Of a stretch of DNA of 64,000 nt, positions 57,812-64,000 are shown one piece after another (within the stretch, counting starts at the first letter, position 1; every line of letters begins with the position of its first letter). The notes under the pieces are model-generated. The model was not told the DNA's origin. It was given only the letters and a program-made list of their open reading frames with translations, and made no database searches. A program made the translations under genes and the position numbers. The DNA lies in the NCBI GenBank assembly GCA_020638065.1, contig JACKJG010000008.1, forward strand, positions 124,001-188,000, in the 5' to 3' direction. The stretch comes from Hyphomicrobiaceae bacterium. GTDB lineage: Bacteria; Pseudomonadota; Alphaproteobacteria; Rhizobiales; Devosiaceae.

Positions 57812-59884
57812 ATGAACATGCAAGATGAAAAGCTGAAAAAACTCTCCGAAATCGATGCGCCGGCGCCGTTGGAAGGTGCACGCAAACAGGCGCTCGATCT
57901 GGCCATGGCGGCCTTCGATGAGGCGGCGGCGGAAAAAAGTCGGGCGGCAACCCAAGGATCGGCGTCCGGGCAACGTCTCACATCCATCATGGATTGGATG
58001 AAAGGACTTTTCGCCATGGAAAACCGCTACGCCCTGACCGCTGCCGTCACCGGCCTTTTGCTGCTGCCGCTCGGCTATCTTCTTTACCAGAACACGGCGC
58101 TGACCCCGATCGGTATGGGTCCGCAGCCGCCGGTCTCGATCAACACGCCCAGCGAGGACGCGCGCGGGTCGAGCCAATCTGAAACCGGAACGCTGACAAG
58201 CGAGCTCGCGGACGATGAGAGCCTCGCAATTGGCGGTGAGCGCGACCAGATGGTCATGGCCGAGGAAGCGCCGATGCCCGAACCCACACCGAGTGTCGCT
58301 CCGGCGCCGCAGGCGAAATCGAATGAAGCTTTCGCCGCCCCACAGGTTGCGCAGCAGCAGGCGGTGGGCACGCTGGCCATGTCGGGCGCACCGCAGGATG
58401 GCGCCGGCATGATCGCCCCGTCGCCCATGCCCGGCTATCAGGTTGTGCCTGAGGGGGCGGGTGACCAATTCACCGAATTCGACGATTCCGGTGTGAAGGT
58501 TGTCGCCGCCGAGCCGGTTTCGACTTTCTCGATCGATGTCGACAAGGCTTCTTATGCTTATGTGCGGCGAGCGCTGAACGATGGATATCTGCCGCAGGCC
58601 GATGCCGTGCGGGTCGAAGAACTGATCAATTACTTCTCCTACGACTACCCGCTGCCGGCCGATCCGAACGTGCCGTTCGCGACCGACATGCAGATCGTTC
58701 CGAGTCCCTGGGATGCGGGCAAGCAATTGCTGAGGATCGGGGTGCAGGGTTTCGAGATTCCGGCAGCCGAGAGGCCTGCGGCGAACCTCGTTTTTCTGAT
58801 TGATACGTCAGGGTCGATGAACGACCAGGACAAGCTGCCGCTCCTGATCAAGAGTTTTTCGATGATGCTCGATGCGCTGGGACCTGACGACAAGGTTTCG
58901 ATTGTTGCCTATGCGGGTTCGGCGGGCACGGTTCTTGAGCCGACGCCGGCCAACGAGAAGCGCAAGATCCTTTCCGCCCTGCGCGGGCTTTCTGCGGGCG
59001 GTTCGACGGCGGGCGCCGAGGGGATCGAACTGGCCTATCAATTGGCCGAGGAGGCGCATGTCGATGACGGTGTCAATCAGGTGATCCTGGCGACGGACGG
59101 TGATTTCAATGTCGGCCTGTCCGATCCATCGGCACTCGAGGATTTCATCGCCGAAAAGCGCGACGAGGGCACGTTCCTCTCGGTTCTTGGCTTCGGCAAC
59201 GGCAATCTCAATGACGGGATCATGCAGGCGCTGGCTCAGAACGGCAACGGCGCTGCCTATTATATCGACACGCTCAGGGAAGCGCGGACGGTTCTGGTCG
59301 ACAATATCGCGACGACGCTGGTGCCGATCGCCAAGGACGTGAAAATCCAGGTCGAGTTCAACCCGGCGGAAATCGCCGAGTACCGGCTGATCGGCTACGA
59401 GACCCGGGCGCTCAACCGCGAGGACTTCAACAATGACAAGGTCGATGCCGGCGATGTCGGTGCAGGGGCGAGCGTAACGGCGATCTACGAATTGACGCCG
59501 GTCGGTTCGCAGAGCGTCCTCGTCGATCCCCTGCGCTATGGCGATGGGCCGGCCGAACTGACCGACCAGGAAAAATCGTCGGGTGAACTGGCCTTCTTCA
59601 AACTGCGTTACAAGCTGCCAGATGAGGACAATAGCCATCTCATCACCATGCCTGTGACTCAGGATATTGCGGTTCCGAGCCTGGCGGATGCCGATGCGAA
59701 CACGCGCTTTGCGGTGGCGGTTGCCTCGTTCGGCCAGAAATTGCGGCACAATGTGTTCGTCGACCAGATGAGCTGGGACGATATCCGCGATTTGGCCGCC
59801 GGCGCGCGCGGCGGCGATCCGGACGGTTATCGCGCCGAGTTCCTGTCGCTGGTCGATCTGGCCAAGGGTCTGAGCGCGCAATAG
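57812..59884 (+). CDS. Membrane-anchored VWA protein (YfbK-like), likely anti-sigma partner
   Basis: 690 residues. A cytoplasmic N-terminal segment of ~70 residues (KKLSEIDAPAPLEGARKQALDLAMAAFDEA) precedes one membrane helix (about 73-92: LTAAVTGLLLLPLGYLLY) and a Pro-rich linker. Then comes the YfbK-type N-domain (STFSIDVDKASYAYVRRALNDG), a VWA domain with MIDAS DTSGSMN near 330 and LATDGDFNVG, and a DUF3520-like C-terminal domain. The topology and position right after the sigma gene suggest a sigma-sequestering role for the N-terminus (inference). Confidence 0.85.
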   Translation: MNMQDEKLKKLSEIDAPAPLEGARKQALDLAMAAFDEAAAEKSRAATQGSASGQRLTSIMDWMKGLFAMENRYALTAAVTGLLLLPLGYLLYQNTALTPIGMGPQPPVSINTPSEDARGSSQSETGTLTSELADDESLAIGGERDQMVMAEEAPMPEPTPSVAPAPQAKSNEAFAAPQVAQQQAVGTLAMSGAPQDGAGMIAPSPMPGYQVVPEGAGDQFTEFDDSGVKVVAAEPVSTFSIDVDKASYAYVRRALNDGYLPQADAVRVEELINYFSYDYPLPADPNVPFATDMQIVPSPWDAGKQLLRIGVQGFEIPAAERPAANLVFLIDTSGSMNDQDKLPLLIKSFSMMLDALGPDDKVSIVAYAGSAGTVLEPTPANEKRKILSALRGLSAGGSTAGAEGIELAYQLAEEAHVDDGVNQVILATDGDFNVGLSDPSALEDFIAEKRDEGTFLSVLGFGNGNLNDGIMQALAQNGNGAAYYIDTLREARTVLVDNIATTLVPIAKDVKIQVEFNPAEIAEYRLIGYETRALNREDFNNDKVDAGDVGAGASVTAIYELTPVGSQSVLVDPLRYGDGPAELTDQEKSSGELAFFKLRYKLPDEDNSHLITMPVTQDIAVPSLADADANTRFAVAVASFGQKLRHNVFVDQMSWDDIRDLAAGARGGDPDGYRAEFLSLVDLAKGLSAQ

Positions 59885-60027
59885 GCGACCGGTTGGAGCA
59901 GATTTGCCGCGCGGCGCATCCTGTGCCGCGCGGTTTGTTTTGCCTCGTGCCAATGAAATTGACCCACGTCACTGCATTTTGTGCTTCTTTGGTTCAGTCT
60001 CTGGCGGATCGTGCAGGGAGGTGCGAG

Positions 60028-61371
60028 ATGTCTGAACAATCGATGCGTCCGCAAAATCGTTGGGGCGTCGTGATCGGCGCTATTCTCATTCAATTGGCCC
60101 TTGGTGCCATCTATGCTTGGTCGGTGTTCACCCCGGCGCTCGAAGCTGCAGGCTGGAGCAAGTTTCAGACCCAATTGGTGTTCTCGGTGGGGCTTGCGAC
60201 CTTTGCCATCGTCATGACCTTTGCCGGTCGGCTGATGGGACGGCTCGGCCCGCAAAAGCTCGCGATTGCCGGCGGCATCACGCTTGGGGTCGGATATGCG
60301 CTGGCGGGACTGCTAGGAGCCGATAACTTCTGGGTGACCCTCATTTTCGTCGGTCTGGTCGGCGGCGCCGGTATCGGGCTCGGCTATGTCGTGCCGATTG
60401 CGGTGGGCATGCGCTGGTTTCCCGATCACAAGGGCATGATTACCGGCTTGGCGGTGGCCGGTTTCGGGTTCGGTGCCATGGGCTGGGTCAAGGCTGCGGG
60501 GGAATGGGGCCATCTGCTTGACGGGCTGGGCCTGTCGCAGACACTTATGATCTATGGTGCCGCGTTTGCCGCGCTCATTCTTGTTGGCAGCCTGTGGATG
60601 CGGATGCCGCCCAAGGGCTGGAACCCTTCTGGACAGCAGGTTGCGGCACGCGTTTCGCCGAAGGGCAGCGAGAATTACAGTCTTGTCGAAATGTTGCGCA
60701 CGCCGCAATTCTATCTGTTGTTTTTCACCTTCGCCGTGAGTGCCGGCAGCGGGCTGATGGCTGTTGGCTTGATGAAGCTTTATCCCATGCAGGCCCTGCA
60801 GGCGAACGGACTGAGCCTTGCCGAGGCCAGCGCGATTGCCGGTACTGCGATGGCCGTTTTCTTCAGTCTCGCGAACGGGATCGGGCGCATTGCCTGGGGC
60901 ACGATCAGCGACCGGCTGGGCCGCCGCCGTTCCGTTGCCATCATGGCCGGTAGCCAGGCGGTTCTGCTGTTCCTGTTCACCAGCATGGCCGGCAATGAGA
61001 GCCTGCTTTACCTCGGCGCCGCGCTGATCGGGTTCAATTTCGGCGGCAATTTCGCCCTGTTCCCGGCGCTGACGGCCGACATGTTCGGCAATGAGCGCGT
61101 GGGCCAGAACTATCCGATCGTTTTCCTCTCCTATGGGGCGGGGGGCATCATCTTTCCGCTGCTCGGCGGCACGCTCGGCGATCTGGGCAATTTCCCGCTG
61201 GCCTTCTCGATTTGCGCGGGCGCCTGCCTTGTCGGCATGGGCGCGACAATGCTCATCCGCAAGCCGGATATTGAGGAAGCGCACCACGCGATGAGCGTTC
61301 ATGGTTTCCTGCACCAGATGCATTGGGACGAGCTCGAACATGCGTTTGAAGGGCATGCCGACAAACGCTAG
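60028..61371 (+). CDS. MFS transporter, oxalate/formate antiporter (OFA) family
   Basis: Twelve-helix permease of the OFA subfamily. It opens WGVVIGAILIQLALGAIYAWSVFTPALEAAGWS, the OFA hallmark, then GGAGIGLGYVVPIAVGMRWFPDHKGMITGLAVAGFGFGA, and RIAWGTISDRLGRRR in the second half. 447 residues from an ATG with CAGGGAGGTG upstream. Substrate (formate, oxalate, lactate or other monocarboxylate) cannot be decided. Monocistronic. Confidence 0.9.
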   Translation: MSEQSMRPQNRWGVVIGAILIQLALGAIYAWSVFTPALEAAGWSKFQTQLVFSVGLATFAIVMTFAGRLMGRLGPQKLAIAGGITLGVGYALAGLLGADNFWVTLIFVGLVGGAGIGLGYVVPIAVGMRWFPDHKGMITGLAVAGFGFGAMGWVKAAGEWGHLLDGLGLSQTLMIYGAAFAALILVGSLWMRMPPKGWNPSGQQVAARVSPKGSENYSLVEMLRTPQFYLLFFTFAVSAGSGLMAVGLMKLYPMQALQANGLSLAEASAIAGTAMAVFFSLANGIGRIAWGTISDRLGRRRSVAIMAGSQAVLLFLFTSMAGNESLLYLGAALIGFNFGGNFALFPALTADMFGNERVGQNYPIVFLSYGAGGIIFPLLGGTLGDLGNFPLAFSICAGACLVGMGATMLIRKPDIEEAHHAMSVHGFLHQMHWDELEHAFEGHADKR

Positions 61372-61512
61372 GCGGAAAGCGATTGCGGCGGCGGGCAGGA
61401 GAGGGCGCGAGCCGCTTGACAGGGTTGCGGGCCGCACCTAATAGGAAGCCGCTTTCGCGGCGCCCATAGTGGCGGCGCCAGCGCCTCGACCCGCCAGCGC
61501 AGGTCTCCAAGG

Positions 61513-61589
61513 GGCGGAGTAGCTCAGTTGGTTAGAGCAGCGGAATCATAATCCGCGTGTCGGGGGTTCAAGTCCCTCCTCCGCTACCA
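61513..61589 (+). tRNA. tRNA-Met (CAT), elongator type
   Basis: A full cloverleaf: acceptor GGCGGAG / CTCCGCT, D arm GCTC...GAGC, anticodon arm GCGGA-ATCATAA-TCCGC with CAT, T arm GGGGG-TTCAAGT-CCCTC, and encoded CCA. The pattern matches alphaproteobacterial elongator tRNA-Met and not the initiator (which lacks a 1-72 pair) or Ile2. Confidence 0.96.
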
Positions 61590-61659
61590 CTTCAGGCAAA
61601 GCTTTGTTTCAAACGCGCTGCCAGGTTGAGTTGGCGGGCGGTCGACATTCCGTCCGAAG

Positions 61660-61675
61660 TGAGGTACGTACCTCA
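61660..61675. promoter_or_regulatory. 16-bp perfect palindrome after tRNA-Met
   Basis: TGAGGTACGTACCTCA is fully self-complementary. It lies 71 bases after the tRNA, in the leader region of the PNPOx-family gene. A CTGGCA-GAAA-TGCCAG hairpin follows at 61743-61758. No operator family is recognised. Confidence 0.4.
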
Positions 61676-61852
61676 AGTTCTGTTTATCGCGGCGGCTGTG
61701 AGGGGCTGCCGGTCGCGGCTATTGCTTGTTTCGCTCGAAATGCTGGCAGAAATGCCAGAACTCTGGCGGATGCGGCGTGGGGCGGAATATGCCGGGCGGA
61801 GTGGGCTGGTATTCTCAGAGATGCCGGAGTGAAGTTGCGAGAGGGGGACATC

Positions 61853-62503
61853 ATGAGCGGGTTCGAAGTCGATCCGGAATTTGTCATCGCAGATGAAGAG
61901 GCGCTTCGCAGTCTTTTTGGCAAAGTGGGCACGCTGGCGTCTGCAAAAAGCCTCAACGCGCTGGACAAGCATGCGCGGGAATTCATCGGGCGGTCGCCGT
62001 TCCTGTGTCTGGGCACGCAGAATTCGGATGGCCGCGCCGATGTCAGCCCCCGAGGGGATCCGGCCGGGTTTGTCAAAGTTCTCGATGAGCGCACGCTGGC
62101 GATTCCGGACCGGCCGGGCAACAATCGGCTCGACAGCCTCGCAAATATTGTTGCCAATCCAAACGTGGGAATCCTGTTCATCGTACCGGGATTCGACGAC
62201 ACATTGAGGGTGAATGGTCGCGCCAGGCTGGTGCGCGACCCGGCATTGCTTGAGCACATGAGCGTGAACGGCCGGACACCGAAACTGGCGATCATGGTCG
62301 AGGTCGACGAGGTCTTCATGCACTGCGCCAAGGCGTTCCGGCGTTCTGAATTGTGGAACCCGGATCGCTTTCAGGACCGGGCAGAGATGCCGTCATTGTC
62401 AAAGATCATCCTGGATCAGACGATTGGCGCGCCCGATGACGAGGCCGAAATGCGCAAGATCGACGACGATCTCGAGGATACATACAGACAGACAATGTAT
62501 TGA
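61853..62503 (+). CDS. Pyridoxamine 5'-phosphate oxidase-family protein (MSMEG_1061-like)
   Basis: Flavin-binding split-barrel protein of the PNPOx-like superfamily. Landmarks are FLCLGTQNSDGRADVSPRGDPAGFV, LAIPDRPGNNRLDSLANIVANPNVGILFIVPG, TLRVNGRARLV and a C-terminal MHCAKAFRRSELWNP, typical of the MSMEG_1061 group. 216 residues. GAGGGGGAC precedes the ATG. An upstream in-frame extension has no ribosome site. True substrate unknown. Confidence 0.88.
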   Translation: MSGFEVDPEFVIADEEALRSLFGKVGTLASAKSLNALDKHAREFIGRSPFLCLGTQNSDGRADVSPRGDPAGFVKVLDERTLAIPDRPGNNRLDSLANIVANPNVGILFIVPGFDDTLRVNGRARLVRDPALLEHMSVNGRTPKLAIMVEVDEVFMHCAKAFRRSELWNPDRFQDRAEMPSLSKIILDQTIGAPDDEAEMRKIDDDLEDTYRQTMY

Positions 62504-62536
62504 AGCCGGGGGCGGGGAGCGCCTTTTGCGTCTTCG

Positions 62537-64000
62537 TCACCGCGTGAGATTGGCAAAAAGGAGCGGCAGTTTCTCGGGCAGGCGTTGGACGCGGTCGATG
62601 ATCGTGTAGCGGTTGACCCCGAAAATGCGTTCGACATAGCGGTCGGCATGGGGATCGAGGGTCAGGCAATAGGATGTCACGCCGGTGCGGTTCAGTTCCT
62701 CGACCGATTTGCGCGCATCCATGCGCAGATATTGCGGATCGCGCTCGTCGATATCGGCGGGTTCGCCGTCAGTGATGACCAGCAGCAATTTGTGCTTTTC
62801 GGGCCGCGCCAGCAGATGATGGCCGGCATGGCGGATGGCGGCGCCCATGCGGGTTGAGAGTCCGCCCCGCATGCCGGCGAGGCGGCTGCGCACCTCGTCG
62901 TCGAGGTGCTGGTCGAAGTCCTTGAAGCGGTAATATTGAACGTCGTGGCGGCCGTCCGAGGCAAAGCCATGTATGGCATACGGGTCGCCGATCCCTTCAA
63001 TCGCGGTGGCGATGAGGGCGCTGGCCTCGCGGGTCAGTTCAAGCACCGATTTGTCGGTGCCGCGCACCATTTCATTGGTGGATTCGGAGAGATCGAGGAG
63101 GATGACGACCGCCAGATCGCGGCGATTGATGGCATTGCGCATGGTGATCCGCGGGTCCGGATGCATGCCCGAGCGGACCATGACCAGTGCTTCGACAGCG
63201 GCGTTGAGATCGAGTTCGTCGCCATCCTCGAGCTTGCGCTGGCGGGAAAGGCCCTGCGGCCTGAGCTTGTCGATGATCTGCTTGATACGCTGCGAAACAC
63301 CTTTGTTGGCCGTCAGAATTTCGCGGATGCTGTCCGGGTCGCCGCGGGCCTGCCTGCGTTCGTAAAGGGTGGCCCAGGCGGGGCGGAGCAATTGGGTCTG
63401 ATAATCCCATTCCGGATAGCCGAAGGGTTCGGAAATCGGCTCCTTGCCCTCCATTTCGTTGTAGGACACGCCTTCGTCTTCATAGGGAAAGAGTTCCGAG
63501 GACAATGTCCAGATTTCCTGCGCATCGTCGCCAGCGGTTTCGGTATCGATCTCGTTGATGAATTCCATCAGCCCGACATGTTTGCGGACCTGAGATTGTG
63601 CCGCACCGCCGCCGGCGCCGCTGTCCCAATCAAATTCCTCGGCCATCCACAAAAAGCGATTGTCGTCGCGATAGGGGATGTTGAGGTTCTCGAGAATGCG
63701 CAGGCTGGGGACGGCGCGGCGGCGGGCCAACAGGTCGAAGAGTTGCAGGCCGGTGTCGCGTGAGAGATGCGGCAGGGTGGGATCTGCCTGAAGGGCAGAA
63801 GCGAAGCGGTCCGCAAGTGCGTCCACCTCTTCGTCTTCGGTCTTGGCGTCCGGGTCGAGCAGAGCGAGCGCAGCCAGTTCGAGCAGCGGTACCGATTGAT
63901 GCTCGGCCTGATCGGTGGGCGCAATCAGTCCGCGCCAGAGCGATTTCATGCCGGGAAATTCCTGGGCAGCGAGATATTCGACGCGAGCATCCTCGACAAA
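62537..64000 (-). CDS. NorD/CbbO-like VWA protein, 5' end outside window
   Basis: Partner type for MoxR/NorQ/CbbQ AAA+ ATPases in activating a metalloenzyme. The frame is open to the window end, reading FVEDARVEYLAAQEFPGMKSLWRGL, so the ATG at 63949 is not the true start. The C-terminal VWA domain has VVILLDLSESTNEMV (MIDAS), GLSTRMGAAIRHAGHHL and LLLVITDGEPADIDERDP. The ATPase partner is not visible; it may lie just beyond the window. Enzyme target unknown. Confidence 0.85.
   Translation of the reverse strand, partial: FVEDARVEYLAAQEFPGMKSLWRGLIAPTDQAEHQSVPLLELAALALLDPDAKTEDEEVDALADRFASALQADPTLPHLSRDTGLQLFDLLARRRAVPSLRILENLNIPYRDDNRFLWMAEEFDWDSGAGGGAAQSQVRKHVGLMEFINEIDTETAGDDAQEIWTLSSELFPYEDEGVSYNEMEGKEPISEPFGYPEWDYQTQLLRPAWATLYERRQARGDPDSIREILTANKGVSQRIKQIIDKLRPQGLSRQRKLEDGDELDLNAAVEALVMVRSGMHPDPRITMRNAINRRDLAVVILLDLSESTNEMVRGTDKSVLELTREASALIATAIEGIGDPYAIHGFASDGRHDVQYYRFKDFDQHLDDEVRSRLAGMRGGLSTRMGAAIRHAGHHLLARPEKHKLLLVITDGEPADIDERDPQYLRMDARKSVEELNRTGVTSYCLTLDPHADRYVERIFGVNRYTIIDRVQRLPEKLPLLFANLTR

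Noticed and set aside
61604..61852. 83-codon N-terminal extension of the PNPOx-family protein
   Set aside because: The extension covers a 16-bp palindrome and hairpin and lacks a ribosome site, while the internal ATG has GAGGGGGAC and matches family length.
61513..62503. Integration site of a mobile element at tRNA-Met
   Set aside because: No integrase, no repeated tRNA end and no change in base composition was seen on either side.

Overview
The window is GC-rich chromosomal DNA of an alphaproteobacterium. The Hyphomicrobiales (Rhizobiales) fit best and Devosiaceae is my guess. The reasons are the cell-cycle set CtrA, ChpT and SciP, a Caulobacter-type fliF-fliG-fliH-fliN-flbD-flhA operon, an EipA/DUF1134 protein, DUF6476, and GANTC sites clustered upstream of ctrA. 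No rRNA, CRISPR array, insertion sequence or prophage was seen. There is one tRNA, elongator Met.

Layout. 1-7.5 kb: 3' part of a divergent aroA, a NarX/LuxR-type two-component pair, two paralogous Asp-rich exported proteins, slyX, a DMT transporter and purA. 7.5-17 kb: a large Pro/Glu-rich membrane protein, the thiBPQ thiamine importer under a TPP riboswitch with thiN divergent, a zinc-ribbon membrane protein, rpoH, rluD and DUF6476. 17-23 kb: a propeller-RTX secreted protein, a membrane-anchored coiled-coil protein with a perfect CtrA box, eipA, a YHS protein and chpT. 23-29 kb: the chemotaxis operon cheA(-REC)-cheW-cheY-cheB-cheR. 29-34 kb: a serralysin-type RTX protease, ctrA, and fliI-fliJ. 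34-42.8 kb: sdaA, an AraC regulator, a tandem pair of propeller-RTX proteins, and a TetR/DUF4386-like pair. 42.8-53.6 kb: flhA, flbD, fliN, fliH, fliG and fliF on the minus strand, a GST, sciP, flgD and fliK. 53.8-64 kb: mnmA, a fourth propeller-RTX gene behind a perfect CtrA box, an ECF sigma/VWA protein pair, an OFA-type MFS transporter, tRNA-Met, a PNPOx-family protein, and a NorD/CbbO-like VWA protein cut by the window end.

The parts connect through motility and the cell cycle. CtrA, its phosphotransferase ChpT, its antagonist SciP and the sigma-54 activator FlbD are all encoded here. Two perfect TTAA-N7-TTAAC CtrA boxes lie upstream of the coiled-coil gene and the fourth RTX gene. One-mismatch boxes lie upstream of fliF, fliI and sciP. 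A well-formed sigma-54 promoter precedes fliK-flgD.

The most unusual content is a family of four large secreted proteins. Each has exactly seven repeats built round a G-G-W-V-V-x-W-like core, which suggests one seven-bladed beta-propeller, followed by a calcium-binding/RTX-type tail ending in a type I secretion-like C-terminus. Three share a nearly common 80-residue C-terminal cassette. I do not recognise this architecture as a named system.
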